A stretch of DNA of 64,000 bases from Variovorax saccharolyticus (GCF_030316765.1 NZ_JASZYT010000003.1:186001-250000); one strand, 5' to 3'; numbered from the stretch's first letter, positions 18,585-27,454 are shown. Notes: generated from the letters alone by a model not told the origin. Translations and numbers: made by a program.

Positions 18585-18872
18585 TCAGGCGGCGACGAAG
18601 GTCAGCCGGGCCTCGTGCGGCAGCGTGTCCCGCACCAGGCCCCGGGCATCGTCGTCCGCGAACTCGAAAAGCGCGTCGGGAATCTCCCTCTCCTCGAGCG
18701 CGAAGAGGATCTCGATGGCCTCCTGCTGCGCTTCGGAGAAGGTGCTGACCTGCGTCAGCTGATTGAACTTCGCGGCGGTCTCCTTCGGCGCCAGCTGCCG
18801 CAGTTCGAGCAGTTCGAGCACGAGCTTGATCTGCGAGGGTGTGAGGGGCTTGGGCGCTGCGGAACGCTTCAT
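18585..18872 (-). CDS. Small conserved-looking hypothetical protein
   Basis: A 95-residue soluble protein beginning MKRSAAPKPLTPSQIKLVLEL. It is predicted largely helical, with leucine-rich (LELLELRQLAPKE) and acidic (EEREIPDALFEFADDDARG) parts. I recognise no domain. It stands alone on the minus strand, 141 bases upstream of the LytM-protease gene, and could be its first operon partner. Coding character is supported by its ordinary amino-acid mix rather than the Arg/Pro/Ala excess of shadow frames. Confidence 0.55.
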   Translation of the reverse strand: MKRSAAPKPLTPSQIKLVLELLELRQLAPKETAAKFNQLTQVSTFSEAQQEAIEILFALEEREIPDALFEFADDDARGLVRDTLPHEARLTFVAA

Positions 18873-19071
18873 GGCGTCTGATCCTTTGGGTTGGGGCTCG
18901 GGACTGTTCCCTTGCCTTGGAATCAGTCTCTTCGCCGATTCTTAAGCGTCGCTGAAAAGCGCGTAAAGAAACATGCCGGGTCGTAAAAACTCGGCATCCG
19001 TGTGAGGAAAGTCTCGCCCCATCGGGTCGCGGGGTGTCGTTCCCGCGACATGCGCCGAGGGGCCGCCGCAG

Positions 19072-19650
19072 TCACTCGCCGGTGCCGGGTTCCGCGTCTT
19101 CTCGTGCGTCGCCCTTGCGCCGATACCAGCGCGGATAGAACGCCGCCACCTGCGGCCCGTCGGTGGCCAGCGCATGGCAGCCATCGAGCTGTGAGGGCTG
19201 CTGCGTCTCTGACACCGCGAGCTCGGGTCCGGCCAGCGTCTGCAACACGCCGGTGCCCATGGTGCGCAGCAGTTCCGACATATGGGTGCAGCCGCGCACG
19301 CCGCCGAACAGTCGCGCCGTGGCCCGGCTGAATCCCGGCCCGACGCGCAGTCCGATCAGCGCCGCGTAGTCGGGAGCAATCGCGCCGCAGATGCCATCGA
19401 AGGGCGAGGCATCGGTGGCGGCCACGGCATCGACGATCAACGCGGTGGCGTCGACCGTGAGTCGCAACCACATCGAATGGATCGGCGACCCGCCGCGGCG
19501 CTCGCCGCCCGGAAAGCGGAAGTCGTGGGCGCGCACATCCTCGAGGTGTCCTTCGACATCCCAGAGGCCATCGGCACGGCGATGGCCGCGGATGGTGATG
19601 GTGCGGGCGTGCACCTCGGTGCGTTCGGCGGAAGAAGGCGGCAGTGGCAT
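19072..19650 (-). CDS. DUF2889 domain protein
   Basis: A 192-residue protein. The segments RTITIRGHRRADGLWDVEGHL near the start, LRVGPGFSRATARLFGG and GCTHMSELLRTMGTG in the middle, and LDGCHALATDGPQV near the end form the conserved DUF2889 pattern. Function is unknown; members commonly neighbour acyl-CoA catabolism genes. It is divergent from the AtuA-family gene (154 bases between starts), so they may share a control region. Confidence 0.8.
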   Translation of the reverse strand: MPLPPSSAERTEVHARTITIRGHRRADGLWDVEGHLEDVRAHDFRFPGGERRGGSPIHSMWLRLTVDATALIVDAVAATDASPFDGICGAIAPDYAALIGLRVGPGFSRATARLFGGVRGCTHMSELLRTMGTGVLQTLAGPELAVSETQQPSQLDGCHALATDGPQVAAFYPRWYRRKGDAREDAEPGTGE

Positions 19651-19804
19651 GGCGGGAGCGTCGATGATGCCACCCGCGCGCCGTGGCGTCTTGCGTGCAA
19701 TGGCTGCACCGCGCGTCAGCGAGTTGGCGCAAGCCTCGGACCGAGCCGCTGGCTAAGCTCCCTGCTCCAGCGACACCCCGTCGACACCGAGGAGCGAGAC
19801 CGCC

Positions 19805-21616
19805 ATGACGACCCCCCCGACCCCGCAGAAAACCGTCCGCATCGGAGGCGCCTCCGGCTTCTGGGGCGACAGCATGGTGGCGGCGCCGCAGCTCGTGAAG
19901 CTCGGCCGGCTCGACTACCTGGTGTTCGACTTCCTGGCCGAGACCACGATGTCGATCCTGGCCTCGGCTCGGGCCAAGAAACCCGAGCTCGGCTATGCCA
20001 CCGACTTCGTCGACATCGCGATGAAGCCGGTGCTGGCCGAGCTCAAGCGCCAGGGCATCAAGGTGGTGAGCAATGCCGGCGGCATCAATCCGCACGGCTG
20101 CGCCGCCGCGCTGCAGGCACTGGCCGAGGCCGAGGGCGTGGCGCTGCGCATCGCGGTGGTCGAGGGCGACGACGTCAGCGCCCAGATGCCGCAGCTGCGC
20201 GAGGCCGGAACCCGCGACATGTTCACCGGCGAGGCCCTGCCCGAGAAGGTGCTGAGCGCCAACGCCTACCTGGGCGCGCTGCCGATCGCCGCCGCGCTGG
20301 CGGCCGGCGCCGACGTCGTCATCACCGGGCGCTGCGTCGACAGCGCGGTCACGCTCGGGCCGCTGATGCACGAGTTCGGCTGGCAGCCCGGCGACTACGA
20401 CCTGCTGGCCTCGGGCAGCCTCGCGGGCCACATCATCGAATGCGGCTGCCAAGCCACCGGCGGCCTGCACACCGACTGGGAAGACATCCCCGACTGGGCC
20501 CACATGGGCTACCCGATCGTCGAATGCCATGCCGACGGCAGCTTCGTCGTCACCAAGCCCGAGGGCACCGGCGGCAAGGTGATCCGCGCCAACGTGGCCG
20601 AGCAGCTGCTCTACGAGATCGGCGACCCCGGGGCCTACCTGCTGCCCGACGTCAGCTGCGATTTCCGCGAGGTCGCGATCGAGCAGCTCGGCGCCGACCG
20701 CGTGCGGGTGGGCCCGGCACGCGGGCGCGCACCCTCCCCCAGCTACAAGGTTTCGGCCACGCAGCTCGACGGCTTCCGCTGCGCCGGCAGCATGGTCTTC
20801 GTCGGCATCGACGCCGAGAAGAAGGCGGTGCGCACCGCCGAGGCGATCATCGAGCGCACCGGCGAGATCCTGCAGCAGATGGGCCTCGCGCCCTTCACCT
20901 CGACCTACATCGAAGTGATCGGCTCCGAATGGCTGTACGGCCCGCACTCGCGCACGCGGCAAGTTCGCGAGGTCACGATGCGGGTGGTCGCCAACCATCC
21001 GCAGAAGGCGGCGCTGGCGATGTTCGCGCGCGAGATCGCGCCGTCGGGCACCTCGTGGGCGCCCGGCACGACCAGTCCCGGCGGCGGACGGCCGGCGGTG
21101 TCGCCGCTGATCAAGCCCTTCGCGTTCACGCTGGCCAAGGCCGTGCTGCCGGTGGCCTTTGTGCTCGGGGGCGAACGGCATGTGGTGGAGATCCCTGCCG
21201 ATGTCGACGGCGCGGCGGCCTCGCCGGCCACCGAGGCGCCGCCCTTCGAGGAGGACGGCGGCGAGCAGGTCGAGGTCCGCCTCATCGAGCTCGCCTGGGC
21301 CCGCAGCGGCGACAAGGGCAACCTGTCGAACATCGGCCTGATCGCGCGCCGGCCGGAGTGGCTGCCGCTGCTGTGGTCGCGCGTCACGCCGCAGTTCGTC
21401 GGGGACTACTTCGCCCACCTGGCGCACGGCAAGGTCGAACGCTTCCACCTGCCCGGCATCGCATCGATGAACCTGCTGCTGCACGATGCGCTCGATGGCG
21501 GCGGCCCGTCGTCGATGCGCATGGACCCGCTGGGCAAGGGCATGGCGCAGATGCTGCTGGATGCGACGGTGCAGGTGCCGCGGCGCGTGGCGGAGGCGGC
21601 GCGCGCGGCCGGTTGA
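19805..21616 (+). CDS. atuA: AtuA-family protein (DUF1446) with C-terminal ferredoxin-fold domain
   Basis: A 603-residue protein. The N-terminal 450 residues (KTVRIGGASGFWGDSM, VVSNAGGINPHGCAAAL, ITGRCVDSAVTLGPL, SGSLAGHIIECGCQATGG) are DUF1446/AtuA. The last 110 residues (ELAWARSGDKGNLSNIGLI) are the AtuA-like ferredoxin-fold domain, here fused. AtuA is required for acyclic terpene use in Pseudomonas but its reaction is not established. It supports reading the 1-8.8 kb carboxylase operon as atu-like, although here it is 11 kb away and on the other strand. Homologues also occur outside terpene pathways, so that link is inference. Confidence 0.85.
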   Translation: MTTPPTPQKTVRIGGASGFWGDSMVAAPQLVKLGRLDYLVFDFLAETTMSILASARAKKPELGYATDFVDIAMKPVLAELKRQGIKVVSNAGGINPHGCAAALQALAEAEGVALRIAVVEGDDVSAQMPQLREAGTRDMFTGEALPEKVLSANAYLGALPIAAALAAGADVVITGRCVDSAVTLGPLMHEFGWQPGDYDLLASGSLAGHIIECGCQATGGLHTDWEDIPDWAHMGYPIVECHADGSFVVTKPEGTGGKVIRANVAEQLLYEIGDPGAYLLPDVSCDFREVAIEQLGADRVRVGPARGRAPSPSYKVSATQLDGFRCAGSMVFVGIDAEKKAVRTAEAIIERTGEILQQMGLAPFTSTYIEVIGSEWLYGPHSRTRQVREVTMRVVANHPQKAALAMFAREIAPSGTSWAPGTTSPGGGRPAVSPLIKPFAFTLAKAVLPVAFVLGGERHVVEIPADVDGAAASPATEAPPFEEDGGEQVEVRLIELAWARSGDKGNLSNIGLIARRPEWLPLLWSRVTPQFVGDYFAHLAHGKVERFHLPGIASMNLLLHDALDGGGPSSMRMDPLGKGMAQMLLDATVQVPRRVAEAARAAG

Positions 21617-21645
21617 GCCCGGGCCAGGCCGGCCGGCGTGCCGGC

Positions 21646-21673
21646 TTGACATCCTGCAAAGGCCGCCTAGAAT
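21646..21673 (+). promoter_or_regulatory. Sigma-70-type promoter of the nitrilase operon
   Basis: TTGACA at 21646-21651 and TAGAAT at 21668-21673 are separated by 16 bases, a near-consensus vegetative promoter in otherwise GC-rich DNA. The nitrilase ATG is 38 bases beyond the -10 element. The palindrome at 21673-21688 starts at the last base of the -10 and would cover the transcription start. Confidence 0.75.
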
Positions 21674-21688
21674 GTTGTCATCACAACA
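21673..21688. promoter_or_regulatory. Candidate MarR operator 1
   Basis: TGTTGTCATCACAACA has 6-base arms around a 4-base centre. It overlaps the end of the -10 element and the expected transcription start, a position suited to repression by steric block. The second gene of the operon encodes a MarR regulator, and a very similar site lies at 23203-23216, so autoregulation is likely. Confidence 0.65.
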
Positions 21689-21710
21689 AACTTCAGACGG
21701 CCGATTCCTC

Positions 21711-22688
21711 ATGCATGCCGCTCCAGCAACATCGTCGACCGAACCGGCAGCGCCGTGGGTCGCGGCCGTGGTGCAGGCGGCCCCCTGCTATCTCGACCTC
21801 GAGGCTTCGGTCGACAAGGCGATCGACCTGATCGCCCATGCGGCGCGTTCGGGCGCGCGGCTGGTCGCCTTTCCGGAACTCTGGCTCCCCGGCTACCCCT
21901 GGTGGGTCTGGCTGGCGCCTGCGGCCTGGGCGGCGGATCACGGATTCGACCGGCGCTATGCGGCGCAGGCCATGCAGTACGGCACGCCCGCGGCAGACCG
22001 GCTGGCCGCGGCGGCGCGCGCGCACCGCATCATGGTCGTGATGGGCCTGGCCGAGCGTGACGGCGACGCGCTCTACATCGGGCAATGGCTCATCGACGAC
22101 AGCGGCCGGACCGTGGGCCGGCGCCGCAAGCTCAAGCCCGGTCCGCTGGAGCGCCGGGTGTTCGCCGAAGGCAGCGGCGCAGGCGACCTGCAGGTCTACC
22201 CGACCGCGGTCGGCCGGGTCGGTGCCCTGTGCTGCGCCGAGCACCGCAACCCGCTGTTCAAGTACGCACTGCACCAGCAGAACGAGGAGGTCCACGTCGC
22301 CGCCTGGCCCAGCTTCTCGGTGCGCGCCTTCGCCGCCGGCCTGAGCGCCGACACCTACCTGGCCCTCAGCCGCAGCTATGCCGCCGAAGGCGGCTGCTAC
22401 GTGCTCGCCCCCTGCGCGCCGGTGGACGCAGCCACGCGCGACCTGGTGTGCGACACCGACGAGAAGGCCGCGCAGCTGGGCCTGGGCGGTGGCCATGCCC
22501 AGGTCTTCGCGCCGAACGGCGACCCCTTGTGCACGCCCCTGGCGCCCGACGCCGAAGGCCTGCTGCTGGCGACCATCGACCCGGCCCGCATCGCCGGCGC
22601 GAAGGCCGCCCACGACATCGCCGGCCATTCGGCCCGCCTTGACGTGGTCGGGCTGGCCTGGGCCCACGGCACAAAGGAACGCCCATGA
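21711..22688 (+). CDS. Nitrilase/carbon-nitrogen hydrolase
   Basis: A 325-residue nitrilase-superfamily enzyme that hydrolyses a nitrile (or amide) carbon-nitrogen bond. The catalytic triad is visible: Glu56 (FPELWLPGYP), Lys142 (RKLKPG) and Cys175 (GALCCAEHRNPL). True nitrilases usually read C-W-E-H at the cysteine; here the tryptophan is alanine, so specificity may differ from classical aryl or aliphatic nitrilases. ATG 21711 was chosen because it follows the promoter and operator. The stop overlaps the MarR start by four bases. The substrate is unknown. Confidence 0.87.
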   Translation: MHAAPATSSTEPAAPWVAAVVQAAPCYLDLEASVDKAIDLIAHAARSGARLVAFPELWLPGYPWWVWLAPAAWAADHGFDRRYAAQAMQYGTPAADRLAAAARAHRIMVVMGLAERDGDALYIGQWLIDDSGRTVGRRRKLKPGPLERRVFAEGSGAGDLQVYPTAVGRVGALCCAEHRNPLFKYALHQQNEEVHVAAWPSFSVRAFAAGLSADTYLALSRSYAAEGGCYVLAPCAPVDAATRDLVCDTDEKAAQLGLGGGHAQVFAPNGDPLCTPLAPDAEGLLLATIDPARIAGAKAAHDIAGHSARLDVVGLAWAHGTKERP

Positions 22689-23161
22689 ACCGCCGCACCA
22701 CGCTGGCCGCCGATGCCACGCGGACGCCGGTCGACGTCACCCGCAACCTCACCTACCGCGTGATCATGCTGGCCAGCACGCTGAGCCGCTCGGCCTCGCG
22801 CGACTTCACCGACGGCGCCGGCATCTCGGTGCCCGAGTGGCGCGTCATCTCGGTGATCGGCAGCCACGACCAGGCATCGTTCAACACCCTGGTGCAGACG
22901 CTGGACGTCGACAAGGGATGGATCAGCCGCACGGTGATGCAACTCGAGAAGGCCGAGCTGGTGCGGCGAACGCCCGACCCACGGGACGGCCGCCAGTTCC
23001 TGCTGTCGTTGACGCCGGCCGGCCGCGCGCTCCATCTCAAGGGCTCGGGCGTGTCGATGGCGCGCCAGCAGAAGCTCGAGTCGCAATTCAACGCCACCGA
23101 ACTGGCCGCGCTCTACAAGCTGCTGGGCCGCCTGCAACAGGCCGCCGACGACCTGCTCTGA
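22685..23161 (+). CDS. MarR-family transcriptional regulator
   Basis: A 158-residue winged-helix regulator. SVPEWRVISVIG leads into the recognition region QTLDVDKGWISRTVMQLEKAELVRR, and the wing is DPRDGRQFLLSLTPAGR. The start overlaps the nitrilase stop (ATGA), so it is in the nitrilase operon and probably represses it until an aromatic or related ligand binds. Two matching GTTGTCA-type sites, one at the promoter and one at the sulfatase start, are its likely targets. Confidence 0.9.
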   Translation: MNRRTTLAADATRTPVDVTRNLTYRVIMLASTLSRSASRDFTDGAGISVPEWRVISVIGSHDQASFNTLVQTLDVDKGWISRTVMQLEKAELVRRTPDPRDGRQFLLSLTPAGRALHLKGSGVSMARQQKLESQFNATELAALYKLLGRLQQAADDLL

Positions 23162-23185
23162 CACCCCCAACCCGATCCCCTGCGG

Positions 23186-24676
23186 ATGCCGAACACCATG
23201 AAGTTGTCAACGCAACAAAACGACCGCCCCCGGAACTTGCTGGTCATCCTGTCGGACGAACACGATCCGCGCTACATGGGCTGCTCGGGTGCCGGCTTCA
23301 TCCAGACGCCGCACCTCGACGCGCTGGCGCGGCGCGGCACACGGTTCGAGAATGCCTGGACACCGAGCCCGATCTGCGTGCCCGCGCGCGCGGCCCTGGC
23401 GACCGGGCGCTGGACCCACCAGACCCGCTACTGGGACAACGCGATCGCCTACGAGGGCCGCTGGTCGAGCTGGCACCATCGGCTCGCCGAGGCCGGCGTG
23501 CGGGTCGAGTCGATCGGCAAGCTGCACTACCGCGGCAGCGCCGATCCGGCCGGCTTTCAGCAGCAGCACGAAGCGCTGCACATCAAGGACGGCATCGGGC
23601 TGGTCTGGGGCTCGGTGCGCGATCCGATGCCGGCCACGCGCGGCGCCTCGCCGATCTTCGACGACCTCGGCGCCGGCGAGTCCAGCTACAACCGCTACGA
23701 CGCCCGCATCGCCGACACCGCGGCGGACTGGGTGAACGCGCGCGCGAGCGAAGCGGCGGGCCAGCCCTGGGCGCTCTTCGTCGGCTTCGTGGCGCCGCAC
23801 ATGCCGCTGGTCGTGCCGCAGCCATGGCTCGACCTGTATCCCTGCGATGCCTTGCCCGCGTTCAAGCTGCAGCCGCAGCACGGCCACCGGCGCCATCCCT
23901 GGGTCGAGCGCATGGCGCGCCACTGGGACCATGATGCGGCGCTCGGCAGCGACGAACGGCGGCAGCTCGCGCAGCGCTGCTACTTCGGGCTGGTGTCCTA
24001 TCTCGACGGCCAGGTCGGCCGCGTGCTGGCGGCGCTCGAGGCCTCGGGCCAAGCGCAGGACACGACCGTGGTCTACACCTCGGACCACGGCGACAACCTC
24101 GGCGCGCGCGGCCTCTGGAACAAGTCCACGCTCTACCGCGAATCGGTCGGCGTGCCGATGATCGTCGCCGGACCCGGCATCCCCGCGGGCCAGGTGCGCA
24201 GCACGCAGGCCAGCCTGGTCGACCTCTATCCGACCGCGCTCGACGCCTGCGGCATTCCCGCCCTGCCGGAAGAATCGGCGCTGCCGGGGCGCTCGCTGCA
24301 GCGGATGGCACAGGAGGCCGACGACCCCCTGCGCATCGGCTTCAGCGAATACCACGCGGTCGGCGCCGAGAGCGCGGCCTTCATGCTGGCCCAAGGCCGC
24401 TACAAGTACCACCACTACGTCGGCCATCGACCGGAGCTGTTCGACCTCGAAGCCGACCCCGAGGAACTGCACGACCTCGCCGCCGACCCGCGGCACGCGG
24501 CGACCTGTGCCGGCTTCGAGTCGATGCTGCGCGCCATGCTCGACCCCGAGGCGGTCGACCGCCAGGCGAAGGACGACCAGAACGACCTCGTGATCCGCTT
24601 CGGCGGCCGCGACAGCGCCTTGACGCGCGGCAACCTCGGACCGACGCCCGTGGACGACAAGTACCGGATGACCTGA
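23186..24676 (+). CDS. Sulfatase-family hydrolase
   Basis: A 496-residue member of the alkaline phosphatase/sulfatase superfamily. CVPAR at residues 64-68 is the C-x-P-x-R signature whose cysteine becomes formylglycine in type I sulfatases, though alanine replaces the more common serine. NLLVILSDEHDPRYMG and YTSDHGDNLGARG are the metal-binding strands. There is no signal peptide, so it is probably cytoplasmic like choline-sulfatase relatives. Starts at 23186 and 23198 are both possible. An operator-like site lies in the first codons. Phosphonate or phosphodiester hydrolase activity is an alternative. Confidence 0.85.
   Translation: MPNTMKLSTQQNDRPRNLLVILSDEHDPRYMGCSGAGFIQTPHLDALARRGTRFENAWTPSPICVPARAALATGRWTHQTRYWDNAIAYEGRWSSWHHRLAEAGVRVESIGKLHYRGSADPAGFQQQHEALHIKDGIGLVWGSVRDPMPATRGASPIFDDLGAGESSYNRYDARIADTAADWVNARASEAAGQPWALFVGFVAPHMPLVVPQPWLDLYPCDALPAFKLQPQHGHRRHPWVERMARHWDHDAALGSDERRQLAQRCYFGLVSYLDGQVGRVLAALEASGQAQDTTVVYTSDHGDNLGARGLWNKSTLYRESVGVPMIVAGPGIPAGQVRSTQASLVDLYPTALDACGIPALPEESALPGRSLQRMAQEADDPLRIGFSEYHAVGAESAAFMLAQGRYKYHHYVGHRPELFDLEADPEELHDLAADPRHAATCAGFESMLRAMLDPEAVDRQAKDDQNDLVIRFGGRDSALTRGNLGPTPVDDKYRMT
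23203..23216. promoter_or_regulatory. Candidate MarR operator 2
   Basis: GTTGTCAACGCAAC matches the operator at the nitrilase promoter (GTTGTCATCACAAC) at 11 of 14 positions, including both GTTG and CAAC half-sites with the same spacing. It lies just inside the sulfatase open frame, 42 bases after the marR stop. Binding here could block read-through or an internal promoter, though I see no strong -35/-10 pair. Confidence 0.5.
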
Positions 24677-24713
24677 ACCCGCAATCGGCCCCCACCCATC
24701 CCAAGGAGTCAGC

Positions 24714-25685
24714 ATGGACAGAAGACAACTCATCGCCGGCATCGCCGCCGCGGCCGCCGGCGCCTCGCCGGCCCTGGCCCGGGCGCAGGACTTCCCTCGC
24801 CGGCCGATCCGCATCGTCGGCGGCTTCGGCGCCGGCACCTCGTCGGACGTGGTGACGCGGCTGGCGTCGCCCGAGATGCAGCGCATCCTCGGCCAGCCCG
24901 TGCTGGCCGACAGCGTGGTCGGCGCGGCCGGCAACATCGCCTCGGGCGTGGTCGCCAAGTCGCCGCCCGACGGCTACACGGTGCTGATGGCCACCAACTC
25001 GATGCTCTGCGCCAACCCGCACCTGTTCCCCGCGGAACGCATCGATCCCGCGGCCGCCTTCGCGCCGATCGCGCCGGCCACGACCATCGGCATGGTCATC
25101 GTCGCCGGCCCGGCGTCGCCGGCATCGACCCTGGCAGGCGTGCTGGACGCGGCGGCGCGCCAGCCGGGCAGCGTCACCTACGGCACGCCCGGCGTCGGCA
25201 CGCCGATGCACCTGGTCGGCGAGATGCTGCGCGAGCGTGGCAAGGCGCCGTGGATGCACGTGCCCTACAAGGGCGGCACGCAGGCGGCGACCGACGCCGC
25301 GGCCGGCACGGTGTCGATCGGCATCGTGGCCTACACGCCGGTCGCGGGCCTGATCAAGGCCGGCAAGCTGAGGCCGCTCGCGGTCTGCGGCACGCAGCGC
25401 CTGGCCGCGCTGCCGCAGGTGCCGGCGGTCGCCGAGATCGTGCCGGGCGTGACGATGGGCGCCTGGTGCGCGCTGGTCGCGCCCCGCGGCACGCCCGCCC
25501 CGGTCTGCCGCCAGATCGCGGACGCCATGGAGCGCGCCCTGGCGCCGCGCGAGGTGCTGGCCCAGCTCGCCGAGATGGGCAACGACCGCATCACCGGCGG
25601 CGCCGACGCGCTGTCGGCCATGATCAAGTCCGAATACGAGCTGGCGGGCGACCTGATCCGCCGCCTCGACATCCGCATCAGCTGA
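24714..25685 (+). CDS. Bug/TctC-type periplasmic solute receptor
   Basis: A 323-residue extracytoplasmic receptor of the tripartite tricarboxylate transporter class. It has an export signal ending near LARAQ. The fold markers are DFPRRPIRIVGGFGAGTSSDVVTR (start of the mature protein), VAKSPPDGYTVLMATNS and MHVPYKGGTQAATDAAAG. ATG 24714 follows an AAGGAGTCAGC ribosome-binding site. No TctA/TctB membrane partners are nearby, as is common for the expanded Bug family. It probably captures the operon's substrate. Confidence 0.88.
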   Translation: MDRRQLIAGIAAAAAGASPALARAQDFPRRPIRIVGGFGAGTSSDVVTRLASPEMQRILGQPVLADSVVGAAGNIASGVVAKSPPDGYTVLMATNSMLCANPHLFPAERIDPAAAFAPIAPATTIGMVIVAGPASPASTLAGVLDAAARQPGSVTYGTPGVGTPMHLVGEMLRERGKAPWMHVPYKGGTQAATDAAAGTVSIGIVAYTPVAGLIKAGKLRPLAVCGTQRLAALPQVPAVAEIVPGVTMGAWCALVAPRGTPAPVCRQIADAMERALAPREVLAQLAEMGNDRITGGADALSAMIKSEYELAGDLIRRLDIRIS

Positions 25686-25688
25686 GCG

Positions 25689-26462
25689 ATGGACGATCCG
25701 CTGGCCCTGGCGCCGTCGACCCTTCGCTTCGGCCGCGGCACGCCGGTGATGCTGCTGCACGGCTTCTGCGGCGGTGCCGACAGCTGGCAGCCGACCGCCG
25801 CGCACCTGTCGCGCCGCCATGAAGTCATCGTCCCGGACTGGCCGGGCTACGGCGACAGCCACGCGCTCGCGCCCTGCGCGACGATCGAGGCGATGGCCGC
25901 CCGGGTGATCGCGCTCGCCGACGCCATGGCGCTCGATCGCTTCCACGTGCTCGGCCATTCGATGAGCGGCTTCGTCGTGCTCGAACTGCTGCTCCGGCAT
26001 CCGCAGCGCATCGGCAAGGCCGTGCTCTACGGCGCCTGCCTCGCGATGCATGGCGGTGGCCGCTTCGAATCGGCCGCAGACACCCTGGCACGGATCGAGC
26101 ACGATGGCGTCGAGGCGACGGCCAGGCACGTCGTCGCCACCTGGTTCGTCGACGGCGCCGGGCATCCGGCCTTCGCGCCGAGCGCCGCCACGGGCAGCCG
26201 GATGTCCGGGCGCGCGGCCCAGGCGGCCATGGCGGCCTGCCGGGATGTGGACTACAGCGGGCGGCTCGACACGGTGCGCTCGCCGACCCTGGTGATCGCC
26301 GGCGAGCGCGATCGAACCGCGCCGCCCGAGACCACGCTGCGGCTGGCCCGCGCCCTGCCGGGATCCTCCCTCTGCGTGCTGCCGGACTGCGCCCATGCCG
26401 CGCACCTCGAGCGCGCCGGCCTCTTCAATCAGGTGGTGGCCGACTTCTTCTCCGGACCCTGA
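25689..26462 (+). CDS. Alpha/beta-fold hydrolase
   Basis: A 257-residue alpha/beta hydrolase. MLLHGFCGGADSW forms the oxyanion hole, GHSMSGFV holds the nucleophile serine, AGERDRTAPPE holds the acid, and CAHAAHLERAG carries the catalytic histidine. It begins 3 bases after the Bug gene stop and is the last gene of the nitrilase operon. Likely reactions are ester, lactone or enol-lactone hydrolysis of a pathway intermediate. Its 3' end overlaps the convergent LysR gene by 34 bases. Confidence 0.87.
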   Translation: MDDPLALAPSTLRFGRGTPVMLLHGFCGGADSWQPTAAHLSRRHEVIVPDWPGYGDSHALAPCATIEAMAARVIALADAMALDRFHVLGHSMSGFVVLELLLRHPQRIGKAVLYGACLAMHGGGRFESAADTLARIEHDGVEATARHVVATWFVDGAGHPAFAPSAATGSRMSGRAAQAAMAACRDVDYSGRLDTVRSPTLVIAGERDRTAPPETTLRLARALPGSSLCVLPDCAHAAHLERAGLFNQVVADFFSGP

Positions 26463-27370
26463 CGGCCGTTCTCGACCAGGTAGTCGATCAAGGCCCGCAC
26501 CTTGGGCGGCAGGAAGCGGTTCGGCGGATACAGCAGCCAGACGCCGCCCCGGTAGGCCCGGGCCTCCAGCTCCCAGCCGGCGAGCACCTGCACCAGCGCC
26601 CCGTTGCGCAGCGCATCGACGGCCGCGAAGTCGGGCAGCGTGGCGATGCCCAGGCCTTGCAGCGCAGCCTCCAGGCGCGCGCCCGCGTGATTGGCGATGT
26701 AGCGGCCGCGCACCGCGACGGTCTGGGTCCGGGCGCCGTCGTGGAAGCGCCAGCGGTTGTCGTCGACGGTCTCGCCGAGGTAGAGGCAGTCGTGCTGCGC
26801 CAGGTCGGCCGGGCTCTCGGGCACGCCGCGCTGCTGCAGGTAGGCGGGCGACGCCGCCAGCACCCAGCGCGCCGCGCCGATACGCCGCCCCGCCAGCCCC
26901 GGCGGCGGCGCGTCGGTCAGCCGGATCACGAGGTCGAGGTCCTGCGCGAGCGGGTCGACCTCGTCGTCGGTGAAAAGCAGCTGCAGGTCGACCTCCGGAT
27001 AGGCCCGCAGGAAGCCCGGCACCAGCGGATGGATCTCGGCCATGGCGAAGTCCGTCGGCGCGCTGAGCCTGACCTTGCCCTGCGGCTTGCCGATCGAGCG
27101 GCCCGCCGCATCCACCGCACCCGACGCCGCGGCGACCGCGTCGCGGCAGTGGCGCAGCAGCTGCGCGCCCGAGTCGGTCACGCGGACCTTGCGCGTCGAG
27201 CGTTCGAGCAGCCGGGTGCCCAGGGCCTCCTCGAGGCGCTTGATCTGGCGGCTGACCGTCGACGGCGTGCTGCCGAGCTGGCGCGCGGCGAGCGAGAAAT
27301 TGCCGGTGTCGACCACCCGGGCGAACACGGCCATGTCCGGCAGCAACGCGAAGAGGTCGATGGGATTCAT
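26429..27370 (-). CDS. LysR-family transcriptional regulator
   Basis: A 313-residue LysR regulator. The winged-helix segment is FSLAARQLGSTPSTVSRQIKRLEEALGTRLLERSTRKV, written here as the family landmark at residues about 24-62. A periplasmic-binding-like effector domain follows. It is divergent from the EamA exporter gene (84 bases between starts), the usual arrangement for a LysR protein controlling its neighbour. Its 3' end runs 34 bases into the alpha/beta hydrolase gene on the other strand. Confidence 0.9.
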   Translation of the reverse strand: MNPIDLFALLPDMAVFARVVDTGNFSLAARQLGSTPSTVSRQIKRLEEALGTRLLERSTRKVRVTDSGAQLLRHCRDAVAAASGAVDAAGRSIGKPQGKVRLSAPTDFAMAEIHPLVPGFLRAYPEVDLQLLFTDDEVDPLAQDLDLVIRLTDAPPPGLAGRRIGAARWVLAASPAYLQQRGVPESPADLAQHDCLYLGETVDDNRWRFHDGARTQTVAVRGRYIANHAGARLEAALQGLGIATLPDFAAVDALRNGALVQVLAGWELEARAYRGGVWLLYPPNRFLPPKVRALIDYLVENGRQGPEKKSATT

Positions 27371-27454
27371 GGCCTTATTAGTGCGTTTGCGACATGAATG
27401 CTTTGCAAGTTGACCGCATTATCGATGTGAACGCAAAGCCCGAAGATCGCTGCC

